The notes under the pieces: model-generated
The model's input: only the letters and a program-made list of their open reading frames with translations
What the model was told of the DNA's origin: nothing
Database searches by the model: none
Assembly (NCBI GenBank): GCA_030447415.1
Contig: JAUJOZ010000001.1
Span: 1-64,000, forward strand
Length of the DNA: 64,000 nucleotides
Origin: Thermomicrobiales bacterium
Lineage (GTDB): Bacteria > Chloroflexota > Chloroflexia > Thermomicrobiales > UBA6265
Reading direction: 5' to 3'
Program-made: the position numbers and the translations under genes
Shown here: one piece after another, positions 1-7,856 of the stretch
How positions within the stretch are numbered: position 1 is the first letter of the stretch
Layout of the letters: the number at the start of each line of letters is the position of its first letter

Positions 1-1
1 C

Positions 2-448
2 GTGTGGTCTGCGTCTTGGCATGGTGATCCCCGCGTGTGCGCCATCTTCCTCGATTTGTTGGACGCCCAGGTCATGTGGAGTCCGCTGGTGGGCGAGGGG
101 GTCGCGCAGCAGCGGCGAGCCGGGGGCTATCGCCCGGCCTTGAGCCGGGCGGCGACCCACGGCAACAACCAGCTCGCGACGTACGTGCGCACCACGGTTG
201 GCCCGTGCGTCGTCACGCAAATCAGCGGGTTGATGGCGCGGCGCATCGTGAGTTGGACGGCGCCGGGAATGGGGCTGGCGCAGGGCGAGCGCATCGGGAT
301 GATCAGGTTTGGCTCCCAGGTGACCCTCCGCCTGCCGGCGACGGCAACGCTGCTGGTCGACGTGGGCGACCGCGTCCGAGCCGGCGTGACGCCGGTCGCC
401 GAACTCCCGGGAAGCAACGCCCCTGCCCCCCGGTTTCCCACCGAGTGA
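2..448 (+). CDS. psd: Phosphatidylserine decarboxylase, C-terminal part (5' end outside window)
   Basis: The visible 148 residues match the C-terminal two thirds of the short type of phosphatidylserine/archaetidylserine decarboxylase, which converts phosphatidylserine to phosphatidylethanolamine at the membrane. The segment IFLDLLDAQVMWSP fits the family's IF.S..DVH.NR.P block, QISGLMARRIVSW fits the Q.AG..ARRI block, and GERIGMIRFGSQVTLRLP near residue 97 carries the GS pair where autocleavage makes the pyruvoyl serine. After it comes the usual LLVDVGDRVRAGVTPVAEL. The reading frame is open to the left edge, so the gene starts upstream and the GTG at base 2 is not its start. A phosphatidylserine synthase often follows in this family; none is visible here. 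Confidence 0.85.
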   Translation: MWSASWHGDPRVCAIFLDLLDAQVMWSPLVGEGVAQQRRAGGYRPALSRAATHGNNQLATYVRTTVGPCVVTQISGLMARRIVSWTAPGMGLAQGERIGMIRFGSQVTLRLPATATLLVDVGDRVRAGVTPVAELPGSNAPAPRFPTE

Positions 449-971
449 ATGCGTTGCCGTCACCGAAACCAGTGCCGGCATAAGCGCAGACGTGATCGGG
501 CGATGCCAGTCGATCTGGGGCAGCCGTGACACGTCGACCGGCGCTGCCGCCGCTCGTTGCTTGTCCCGCGGCGCAGCGGACGGCTGGGCTCCTGGCTGCG
601 TGCCGACTGTCTCCAGCCTGACCAGACCGAGTCGACGACGGTGATGACGCGTCCGCGTGGCGTGAGGCTTGGTCCAGGCCCACGGGGCTTAACTCCCTGC
701 TCAATCCGCACCGGAGATGACCTGACGTGCCGCGCGGACCACGATGGGAGCAGCGTCGCCGGTGACGAGCGGGGCTGAAGGCTGCAAAGGGTCCACCGCC
801 GTCGCCCCCTACCCCGCGTCCGGCCGCTCAGCCACGAGGGCGAGGAGGACATCATAAAGACCGCCGCCGGAAAGCTTCTGGTGGGGCGGGGTTCGTAAGA
901 GGGCGGCGTCGCCGGCCGCTGTTGGACCCCTGGTCCCGTCCAAGCCGACCCGCGCGGTGGGCGGACGGCGC
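449..971. other. Gene-free stretch between psd and the Cys-rich gene
   Basis: About 520 bases without a convincing reading frame. The open frames on both strands here are rich in Arg, Pro, Ser and Gly in the way random high-GC sequence is, have no recognisable motif and no ribosome binding site. I see no clear terminator hairpin after psd. Confidence 0.5.
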
Positions 972-993
972 CTGAAAGGTTTCTGAAAGGTCG
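972..993 (+). promoter_or_regulatory. 11-bp tandem direct repeat, PhoB/OmpR-style operator
   Basis: CTGAAAGGTTT (972-982) is followed directly by CTGAAAGGTCG (983-993): nine of eleven positions are identical and the period is exactly one helical turn. This is the layout bound by OmpR/PhoB-family response regulators. A weak -10-like TACCGT lies just downstream, around 999-1004, and the Cys-rich gene starts at 1063, so the repeat sits where an activator site would. The regulator is not in the window; the assignment is an inference. Confidence 0.45.
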
Positions 994-1062
994 GCCCGCT
1001 ACCGTGGGGGCACGGTCGGGGCGCGTGTGCCCCGGCACTCGATGCTCCGCGGAGGGACGAGG

Positions 1063-1602
1063 ATGGATAAGCACCGGTTCGACACAATTACCAAGGCGCT
1101 GGCCACGGGTGCGACGCGGAGGGATACCCTCAGGGGCCTGGCGGCCGGCCTGGTCGGCGCCGCGCTCGCGGCGGTGATCCCGCGGCAGGTTGGGGCGCAG
1201 CAGGGAGAGCAGGCGTGCGCCGCGTTCTGCCAGAGCCTCCCGCCCGGACCGCAGCGGGGCCGCTGCGTGGCCGAGTGCGGGACCGGGCAGGGCGGCCTGT
1301 TCGACGCCTGCGACGGCGATCTCGGCGGCGTCTGCACCGACGCGGACGGCACCATTAGCTGCCCCAGCTTCTCATCAGACCCGGACAACTGCGGCGGCTG
1401 CGCCGAGGCGGGGACCGGGGCCACGGCGGGCGACATCTGCCCAGCAGGCGATATCTGCTCCGGCGGCGCGTGCACGTGTACGCAGGGCGGTGGGGCGTAT
1501 CCACCGTGCGGCGCCGATAGCGCCTGCTGCGCCTGCGGCTCGACGACCGAGGGGCTGGCGTGCGTCGACTACTCCTGCACACCGTTCATGTGTGCGGCGT
1601 AG
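1063..1602 (+). CDS. Exported cysteine-rich protein with twin-arginine-type signal, ends at an in-frame TAG
   Basis: The product is 179 residues. The ATG at 1063 is chosen because GGAGGGACGAGG lies directly upstream, and because the resulting N-terminus MDKHRFDTITKALATGATRR matches that of the large Cys-rich protein encoded at 16100-17818. A twin-arginine-like TRRDTLRGL is followed by a hydrophobic [13 protein letters not shown] stretch and an A-x-A site before residue 45. The mature part has about 20 cysteines in patterns such as CGGC, CACG and CTC. Function is unknown; such proteins are probably disulfide-rich extracytoplasmic proteins. The frame is stopped by TAG at 1600-1602 but the same frame goes on with another Cys-rich stretch, so the natural product is probably longer. 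Confidence 0.7.
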   Translation: MDKHRFDTITKALATGATRRDTLRGLAAGLVGAALAAVIPRQVGAQQGEQACAAFCQSLPPGPQRGRCVAECGTGQGGLFDACDGDLGGVCTDADGTISCPSFSSDPDNCGGCAEAGTGATAGDICPAGDICSGGACTCTQGGGAYPPCGADSACCACGSTTEGLACVDYSCTPFMCAA

Positions 1603-1800
1603 GTGAAGTGTCGGACCAGTGAGGACTGTCCCGCGAACCACGTCTGCTCGAACGACACGGGCTGCACCGTCAACGACTTCCAGAGCAACATCTGCCAACC
1701 GCTCTGCGGGTTCCCGCTCGTCGGTCCCGGTTCGACGGCCAGGGTCGGTATCCTGAGCGCCGACGCCGCGGCGAGCGTCGAGGGACCGACCAAGCGGTAG
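1603..1800 (+). pseudogene. In-frame continuation of the Cys-rich gene beyond the TAG
   Basis: Directly after the TAG the same frame reads VKCRTSEDCPANHVCSNDTG and then a second block ending NICQPLCGFP: seven further cysteines in about 40 residues, with the spacing typical of this exported family (C.TSEDC....VC...GC). The last third of the frame has no cysteines. The simplest reading is one gene, 1063-1800, with a nonsense mutation or sequencing error at 1600-1602. Independent initiation at the GTG at 1603 is unlikely because no ribosome binding site precedes it. Confidence 0.5.
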
Positions 1801-1850
1801 ACGGGAAGACGGTCGGGCTCTACCGGATCGCCGAGAGCAGGCCGTATTGC

Positions 1851-1877
1851 GAGGGGGCGCCGAATCGGCGCCCCCTC
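1851..1877 (+). terminator. Perfect hairpin, likely terminator of the Cys-rich gene
   Basis: GAGGGGGCGCCGA (1851-1863) pairs with TCGGCGCCCCCTC (1865-1877), a 13-bp perfect inverted repeat around one base. No clear U-tract follows (CTCATGG). It lies 50 bases after the extended Cys-rich frame. It could work as a terminator or an RNA-stabilising hairpin, in either direction. Confidence 0.55.
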
Positions 1878-1989
1878 CTCATGGCCGCCTCCTCCGCTAT
1901 CAGCGGCTCGTCGCCATCCGTCCAGCGGGCTGCCCCAGAGTCGGAGTCTGATCAGGATCATCCCTAGGAAGGTAAGCGGTGTTGTCGTG

Positions 1990-2137
1990 GGCTACAACGA
2001 CAAACTGGACACGATAATGTTGTCCACGGCCCCGTCACTATTGGCGAGGACTTTGTGCCGGAGGACGGCGGCGCCGTCTTCGGCGCGACAGAGAACAACG
2101 TCACAGTGCGCGCAGCGCGAGCTCGCTGGCGAGCGTA
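1990..2137 (+). pseudogene. Short coding remnant of unknown family
   Basis: One forward frame through this gene-poor stretch reads HDNVVHGPVTIGEDFVPEDG followed by GAVFGATENNVTVRA before a TAG. It has balanced, protein-like composition, unlike the Arg/Pro-rich random frames around it. An adjacent frame just upstream reads VVVGYNDKLD. Together they look like a piece of a beta-rich exported protein broken by a frameshift. No start codon or ribosome binding site can be assigned. Confidence 0.25.
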
Positions 2138-2645
2138 GCCGCCGGGCGATGGCTAAATCGTCCCTGAAGGGGCGGTGATCACGGCCCGCGATGGAGCCGA
2201 CGCGCTGCCGGCGCGTCAGTCAGTCGGTGGGAAAGGCTATTCGCGAGCGACCGAGATGGCGCCTGCCTGCGATGCTCGGCGGTACGATCAAGGGTACGAA
2301 GGGCGGTCTGGTGACCCGCCTCGGACTCGGAACGTCGCAGGGGGTGAATCGCGAGCCGGTGTGCGCGTCGCATAGTTGGTCGCTCGGACCGCCGCTGCGC
2401 ATGCCGTTCGTGGCCTTGCCGTTGGATTCCGCAAGGGCTGTCCTGCCTACGAAGGATGACCGACGTATGCGAACCGGGGCTCCGCTCGCCTGAGGTGGCG
2501 GACGGGCACAAGTTTTGCGCCGAGCCTCGCGCTGTCGGGTGGCGTCACCCCGCATGATGGTCGGCCTGGTCGGCATCGACCCGTCACGCTCGCTCGCGGC
2601 TGTGTTCGATTGTCGCTGTTCCCGGGAAGTGAGACGGGGGGATTC
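2138..2645. other. Gene-free stretch upstream of the TerC gene
   Basis: No supported gene. I looked for a yybP-ykoY manganese riboswitch, common ahead of TerC-family genes, and did not see its conserved core. The only useful signal is the purine-rich GGGGGGA at about 2636-2642 just before the TerC start. Confidence 0.45.
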
Positions 2646-3431
2646 GTGGACTGGCTAACGAGCACCGAAGTCTGGGTCGCGCTGTTGACGTTGACGACGC
2701 TCGAAGTCGTCCTTGGGATCGACAACGTCATCTTTATCTCCATCCTCGCCGGCAAGCTTCCGCCCGAGCGGCGCGACCAGGCTCGCATCATCGGCCTCTC
2801 GCTGGCGATGCTCATGCGGATCGCGCTGCTCTTCTCGATCAACTGGATCGCCAACCTCACCGAGCCGCTGTTCGACCTCTTCGGCCATGAAGTTTCCGGC
2901 CGCGACCTCATCTTGCTCGGCGGAGGGATGTTCCTCATCTACAAGGCGACTCACGAGATCCACGAGAAGCTCGAGGGCGAAGAGGGGCACAGTGGCGTCC
3001 GAGCGCCGGTCTCCTTCGCCGCCGTCATCGTTCAGATCCTGCTGCTGGACATCGTCTTCTCGCTTGACTCGGTGATCACCGCGGTCGGGATGGCTGACGA
3101 CCTCGGTGTGATGATTGCGGCCGTGGTCATTGCTGTCGGCGTCATGCTCGTCGCCTCCGGCCCGCTCGGCGCTTTCGTCCAGGCGCATCCGACGGTGAAG
3201 ATGCTGGCGCTGAGCTTCCTGCTGCTGATCGGCACGTCGCTGGTAGCCGAGGGCTGGCATTTCCATATCCCCAAGGGCTACGTCTACTTCGCGATGGGCT
3301 TCTCCGTCGTCGTCGAGGCGCTCAACCTGCGGCTGCGCGCCCGCTCCGCGGAGCCCGTGCATCTGCACCAGGCGCGCATCAACGAGGGCGTGGCCAGGAT
3401 CGCCGAACGGGCGACGAAGCAGATGTCGTAG
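2646..3431 (+). CDS. TerC-family integral membrane protein
   Basis: A 261-residue polytopic membrane protein of the TerC family, whose members are linked to metal-ion (often manganese) export and tellurite resistance. Conserved blocks include LTTLEVVLGIDNVIFISIL near the N-terminus, with the acidic E/D pair within the membrane, and the matching LLLDIVFSLDSVITAVGM in the second half, where the DxxFSxDS core is clear. About seven hydrophobic segments are visible. The GTG at 2646 is preferred over the TTG at 2610 because a GGGGGGA ribosome binding site lies just before it and because the family starts with (M)DWLTS.EVW. It is followed by a convergent gene whose 3' end overlaps it by 53 bases. 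Confidence 0.92.
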   Translation: MDWLTSTEVWVALLTLTTLEVVLGIDNVIFISILAGKLPPERRDQARIIGLSLAMLMRIALLFSINWIANLTEPLFDLFGHEVSGRDLILLGGGMFLIYKATHEIHEKLEGEEGHSGVRAPVSFAAVIVQILLLDIVFSLDSVITAVGMADDLGVMIAAVVIAVGVMLVASGPLGAFVQAHPTVKMLALSFLLLIGTSLVAEGWHFHIPKGYVYFAMGFSVVVEALNLRLRARSAEPVHLHQARINEGVARIAERATKQMS

Positions 3432-4422
3432 CGCGAGCCGGCCAATGCCGGGAGAGATCGGCGGCCCTCGGATTCGCGCCCGGTCGGTCACGGGTTGCGG
3501 GGCGCCGCAGGCGAACGGGTTTGGAGGCCGCGTCCCGACAACCTGCGCCGTTGACTCGCTCACCCACCTCCCGGGGCCAATCGCCAGGGTCGGTATCCCG
3601 TGCGACCAGCGCTGCTAGCCGTTCGACGGCGGCTCGGACGGTGACCGCGTCGGCGCTCGGCAGCGTGAAGACGCAGCGCGTGACACCCGCGGCAGCGTAG
3701 GCCCCAATCACGTCAGGATCGGGCGGGACGTGGAACGCCGTGACCGGGATGCGCTCGCGGCCTCGCTCCGCCGCCAGCTCCTGCAGTTCGGCCACCCGAC
3801 CCTCGATTCCCGGGTCCGCGTTTGGTGCCCATTCGTCCCCGTATTCGAGCACGCGCTCGAGCACCCGTGGCCCCTCGCCGCCCACGAGCACCGGAACATG
3901 TGGCTTCTGCGCCGGCTTCGGCCATTGCCAAATCGGATCGAAATCGACGAACCGGCCATGGAGGGCGGCTTCCTCCTCAGTCCAGATGCGCTTCATCGCC
4001 AGCACGCACTCGCGCATCACCTGCCAGCGCGCGGCGGGATCGATGCCGTGGTTGCGCATCTCCTCGCGGTTCCAGCCGGCGCCGATGCCAAACAGGAAGC
4101 GGCCGCCGGAGAGCAGCTCGAGCGTGGCGATCTGCTTGGCCAGCGTGATCGGGTCGTGCTGGGCAATGAGGCAGACACCAGTCCCGAGCCGTAAACGTTC
4201 GGTGACGGCCGCAACGGTGGTCAGCGCGATGAGCGGATCGAGGAAGCGCCTGAGCCGGTCATGCACCTGCGGTCCACTCGGATGCACCGACACGCCATGG
4301 ACGGGCATGTGGGTGTGCTCGGGGAGGAAGAGCGACTCGAATCCGTACTCCTCCGCCAGACGCCCGAGCACCCGGACATCGATGGCCTGCTCAGTCGGCG
4401 AGATGTGCAGCCCGAACTTCAT
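3379..4422 (-). CDS. LLM-class (luciferase-like) F420-dependent oxidoreductase
   Basis: A TIM-barrel flavin/F420 oxidoreductase of the bacterial luciferase superfamily. Diagnostic blocks are MKFGLHISPTEQ at the N-terminus, FESLFLPEHTHMP, RLRLGTGVCLIAQHDP, GRFLFGIGAGWNREEMRNHG and HVPVLVGGEGPRVLERV. The ATG at 4422 has AAAGGA about ten bases upstream. The substrate cannot be told from sequence. The frame encodes 347 residues, while this subgroup is usually near 290. The last 55 or so residues are Arg/Pro-rich and overlap the end of the TerC gene on the other strand, so the true C-terminus was probably lost to a frameshift or stop change near the DTDPGD segment. Confidence 0.85.
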   Translation of the reverse strand: MKFGLHISPTEQAIDVRVLGRLAEEYGFESLFLPEHTHMPVHGVSVHPSGPQVHDRLRRFLDPLIALTTVAAVTERLRLGTGVCLIAQHDPITLAKQIATLELLSGGRFLFGIGAGWNREEMRNHGIDPAARWQVMRECVLAMKRIWTEEEAALHGRFVDFDPIWQWPKPAQKPHVPVLVGGEGPRVLERVLEYGDEWAPNADPGIEGRVAELQELAAERGRERIPVTAFHVPPDPDVIGAYAAAGVTRCVFTLPSADAVTVRAAVERLAALVARDTDPGDWPREVGERVNGAGCRDAASKPVRLRRPATRDRPGANPRAADLSRHWPARATTSASSPVRRSWPRPR

Positions 4423-5030
4423 CGTCGTGCGTCCTTTCGGCGACGACCCCCAAATCCGGCTCCTTGCGGCGCGAGGCCGCGGCACCGAACAGGACTGGAG
4501 AGCCCGTACTCAACCGATGCACGGCGCCGGTTGCGCTGTGTTAGGCCGGCCAGGAGAATCGAGCCGCCTGCCGGTGAGCGCTGGACCGGTCGATCGCAAG
4601 AAAGCAGGGATGTCCGCGCCGCTTCGCGGTTGCGGGAGCGAACCCTGACGACCCGCCGCCGGTGGTCGGCTCATTCCAGGCGGTGGGAGGTCATGTCCTG
4701 GCCCTGGCGGCACCCGGTCGCCCATGAACGCCAGCGAGCGTCGGGGTGAGAGCGGACAGAGCCGCCTGAGTCGCCAGCCTCGACGAGGTCATCCGTCGGC
4801 GTCAGTGCGATCCGTCCATGTCCGGGAGGTCGTCCATGCCGCGCCTCTCCCAGCCCCGCTGCCTCGACCAACCGGTCATCGCCTCGCCCGAAGACGTGGT
4901 CCTCGCCGACCACGTCTCCCGCCGCGCGGCCAGTCGACGGCCGTCTCATGAAATTCGGGAGCCGCGGGCGCTGGCCGTGCGGGTTTGCGGCTGGACCGGG
5001 GGCTACGGTATCGTCCGCGCTTCGGAGCTG
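4423..5030. other. Gene-free stretch
   Basis: About 600 bases between two minus-strand genes. All frames are short or have random high-GC composition; no motif, RNA gene or clear hairpin was recognised. Confidence 0.45.
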
Positions 5031-5429
5031 TTACCGTCGTACTTCGCTCATGAGGGCAAGCATGTTCCCCTCGGAGTCCTCGAAGAACGCCATCCAGAGC
5101 TCGTGGTCGGGCATCTCGGCGATGAGGTGGGGCTCGTCCGTGAATCGCACCCCGCGAGCGGCGAGCGTGCCGAAGGCAACCCGAAGATCGTCCACGGTGA
5201 AGTAGAGGATCGAGCTGGGATGATCGAACGCCGGCTTCTCGGGGACGCTGAGCAGGAGCCGCACGCCGCCGCAGTCGAAGAAGGAGAGACCGGGCGCGCG
5301 GAAGAGAAACCGCATGCCGAGGACATCGCGGTAGAAGTCGGTCGCGCGGTCAAGGTCACGGGCGGTGATCGCGACCTGACCAAGTCGATCGAGGCCGAGG
5401 ACGGGCGCCGTCTGCGTCGCGTCGGTCAT
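5031..5429 (-). CDS. VOC-family (glyoxalase/bleomycin-resistance fold) protein
   Basis: A 132-residue single-domain VOC protein. Both beta-alpha-beta-beta-beta modules are visible: LGQVAITARDLDRATDFYRD..GM.F at the start, with GLSFFDCGGVRLLLS closing the first, and SSILYFTVDDLRVAFGTLAA to MAFFEDSEGNMLALMSE in the second. Candidate metal ligands are the His/Gln at the first strand and the final Glu-containing F.D.EGN motif. The start at 5429 has GGAGGTG four bases upstream. It is divergent from a MarR regulator with a 74-bp shared intergenic region, so it is the likely target of that regulator. A role in detoxifying or sequestering a small electrophile or antibiotic is an inference. Confidence 0.88.
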   Translation of the reverse strand: MTDATQTAPVLGLDRLGQVAITARDLDRATDFYRDVLGMRFLFRAPGLSFFDCGGVRLLLSVPEKPAFDHPSSILYFTVDDLRVAFGTLAARGVRFTDEPHLIAEMPDHELWMAFFEDSEGNMLALMSEVRR

Positions 5430-5471
5430 GCCATCGCACCTCCAATCGTGTCCCGATGAATGGCGATATAT

Positions 5472-5484
5472 TTAGCATGGCTAA
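5472..5484. promoter_or_regulatory. Palindromic operator between the VOC and MarR genes
   Basis: TTAGC-ATG-GCTAA, two perfect 5-bp arms around three bases, lies in an AT-rich island (GATATATTTAGC...TAAGTAAAT) that is unusual for this GC-rich window. It sits in the 74-bp divergent gap 20 bases before the MarR start. MarR proteins classically bind such palindromes over divergent promoters, so autoregulation plus control of the VOC gene is the natural reading. Confidence 0.6.
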
Positions 5485-5503
5485 GTAAATGGCAGGATAG
5501 CGC

Positions 5504-5968
5504 ATGGGCACGCGCGGCGCAAGGCCGACGGATACCGGGACGGTCGACCGGACGGCGGAGCGCCTCCACGCGGCGGCGATCCACCTGCTGCGTCGCCTGC
5601 GGCGCGAGGACGATGCGAGCGGACTTACTGCCCCCCGCCTCTCGGCGCTCTCGGTCGTCGTCTTCGGCGGGCCGCTCACGCTCTCCGCCCTCGCCGCCGC
5701 TGAGCAGGTGCGCCCTCCGACCATCACGCGCATCGTCGCCGGGCTCGAGGCCGCGGGTCTGCTGACGCGGGAGCCCGACCCTGCCGACGGCCGGGCGGTG
5801 CTCGTGCGAGCGACGCCGGCTGGGGTGCGGCTGCTCGCGGAGGGGCGCGCCCGCCGCCTATCCGCCCTCAGCCGCGAGATGAAGGACCTGCCCCCGGACG
5901 ACCTCGCGACGCTGGCACGCGCCGTCGACATCCTCGAACGCCTCGTACGCGTCCCGGAGCACCGCTGA
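5504..5968 (+). CDS. MarR-family transcriptional regulator
   Basis: A 154-residue winged-helix repressor. The recognisable core is LTLSALAAAEQVRPPTITRI, then VAGLEAAGLLTREPDPADGR and AVLVRATPAGVRLLAEGR: the MarR helix-turn-helix followed by the wing with its conserved D..DGR. The N- and C-terminal helices form the dimer domain. The ATG at 5504 has AGGA six bases upstream. Divergent transcription from the VOC gene with the TTAGC/GCTAA palindrome between them suggests local regulation; the ligand is unknown. Confidence 0.9.
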   Translation: MGTRGARPTDTGTVDRTAERLHAAAIHLLRRLRREDDASGLTAPRLSALSVVVFGGPLTLSALAAAEQVRPPTITRIVAGLEAAGLLTREPDPADGRAVLVRATPAGVRLLAEGRARRLSALSREMKDLPPDDLATLARAVDILERLVRVPEHR

Positions 5969-6418
5969 CGCGCCGCCGTGGTGGCGCCGGGGAGTGGGCG
6001 ACGGCCCGGACCACTCACATTCGGGCGGCGATGCCGCCGACGGAGTGCCGGGTGCCGGCGCGGTTGACGCCGAGCAGCGGGCTCCGCGTCGGCCAGGCGT
6101 GGTAGTCTCGCAGGAGGGTAGCGGTGGACGATCTCGCCGAGAGGGTGAGACCCCGATCCGCGCCGAAGTGCCCCACCGAGTTCAGCGTTTGGCGGAACTT
6201 TCCGAGAGTGCAGGGTGAGATCCGGGGGCTCTCCCGGTCGTGCAGGTCGAGGGACCGAAGCTAGGCGAGGGGCGGGGCTTCGCGGTTCACAGTGTGCTCC
6301 TTGGCGGGACGGCTCAGGTACCGACGGGGTGATCGTGCCACCGAGGAAGTCTCCGGCCGAGTGTCCGGCGGCCAGGACAAAGCGGGACTACGCCAAACCG
6401 CAAGACGGGACAACCAAC
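5969..6418. other. Gene-free stretch before the MFS gene
   Basis: No supported gene. Two similar short segments occur at about 6130-6155 and 6200-6225 (CCGAGAGGGTGAGACCCC and CCGAGAGTGCAGGGTGAGAT). They give the region a faintly RNA-like look, but I could not match them to a known RNA family. Confidence 0.35.
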
Positions 6419-7667
6419 GTGCCGGAGGTCAACGCGCTCGCCCCTCTGGATCACCGCGCACGTACGCGTGGCCTCGTCGTCATCCTCATCAACAGCTTCC
6501 TGATGTGGGGCGGCTTCTTCATGGTGGTTCCGCTCCTCTCCGTCCACTATGTGGAAGGTCTCGGATGGGACGCGGGGGCGATCGGGCTCGTCCTTGCGGT
6601 GCGGCAGCTCACCCAGCAGGGGCTTACCCTTGGCGGCGGGGTGCTGGCGGACCGGCTTGGTGCCAAGGGACCCATCTGCGCCGGACTCTTCGTCCGCTGC
6701 GTTGGCTTCGGCGCCATGGCATGGGCTGACACCCTGCCGCGCCTGCTGCTCGCCGCCACGGTCGCGGCGGTCGGCGGTGCCCTGTTCGAAGCACCCATGA
6801 CCGCCGCCGTCGCCGCACTCACCGACGAGGCGAACCGGGCGCGGTACTTCGCGCTCAGCGGCGTCGTCGGCGGGCTCGGCATGACGGTCGGTCCGCTCGT
6901 CGGCTCGCTCCTGCTGGGGGTCGACTTCGCGCTCCTTGCCCTCGTCGCCGGCGCGTGCTACGTCGCGACCGGGCTCGTCACGCTCATCTTCCTGCCGGCC
7001 GTGCGCGTGGCGACCGAGCGACGTGGCCTTGCCTTCGGCGTCGGGCTGGCACTGCGCGATCGGCCGTTCGTCACGTTTAACCTTCTGCTCGTCGGCTACT
7101 GGTTCATGTGGGTGCAGCTGACCATCTCGCTGCCGTTGAAGGCGACGGGCCTCAGCGGGACGACCGACGCGGTCGGTTGGGTCTACGCCCTGAACGCCGG
7201 CATGAGCGTGCTGCTCCAGTACCCGCTGGTGCGTGTGGCGGAGCGGTGGTTGCGGCCGATGCCGATCCTGGTGCTCGGAGTCGCGGATGGCGGCGGGGCT
7301 GGGCGCCGTGGCAATGGTGGCCGACGTGCCGTCGCTCCTCCTCTGCGTGGCGCTCTTCTCGATCGGGTCGCTCCTGGCCACGCCGAGTCAGAAAACCGTC
7401 GCCGCCGCGCTCGCTAATCCGGCCGCGCTCGGCTCGTACTTCGGTGTTGCTTCCCTGGCGCTGGCCTTTGGCGGCGCCCTCGGGAACTACGCCGGCGGGC
7501 TGCTCTACGACGTCGCTCAGCGCGCTGCGGTCCCGGCCCTCCCGTGGCTCATCTTCGCCGCCGCGGGTCTCGGGTCAGGCGCGGGTCTCTGGTTGCTCGA
7601 CCGGCGGCGGTCGGGCGAGTCGGCCGGACAGTCGGCGCCTCTGCCCGCGATGCCGGGACGGCGCTGA
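6419..7667 (+). pseudogene. MFS transporter, interrupted by a single-base frameshift near 7275-7295
   Basis: A drug-efflux-type major facilitator of about 415 residues, from RTRGLVVILINSFLMWGGFF (first membrane helix) through VRQLTQQGLTLGGGVLADRL, which carries the typical cytoplasmic G..ADR.G loop motif. At about 7275-7295 the frame breaks: the first frame ends its membrane pattern at PMPILVLG, and a frame one base away continues as MAAGLGAVAMVADVPSLLLC to the stop at 7667 with the last helices. A GGGG run sits at the junction, so a homopolymer sequencing error is possible. The GTG at 6419 is the best start by homology, but its ribosome binding site is weak. Substrate unknown. Confidence 0.75.
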
Positions 7668-7856
7668 GCTGCCGCCGAGCGAGTTTGTTGCGCAGCCGCG
7701 ATGTGGCGCTTGGATGTCGCTTGCTTGCGCCGCCCCGGCAGCTCGCCGCTGCCCTGTCTGGGACGGACAACGCTGGACCGTGGCCGGCGCCGGGTGCGGC
7801 TTGGACGGCGATGAGCGCTCCCTCCCGCGACCAAGGCCGGCTTCCCGGGCCGGGCG

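Noticed and set aside
2500-2645. A manganese (yybP-ykoY) riboswitch upstream of the TerC gene
   Set aside because: The conserved core and terminal elements are not present.
6130-6225. GGGTGAGA-containing segments that recall part of large-subunit rRNA
   Set aside because: The match is only a few short words, with no conserved flanking helices; there is no rRNA fragment that I can support.
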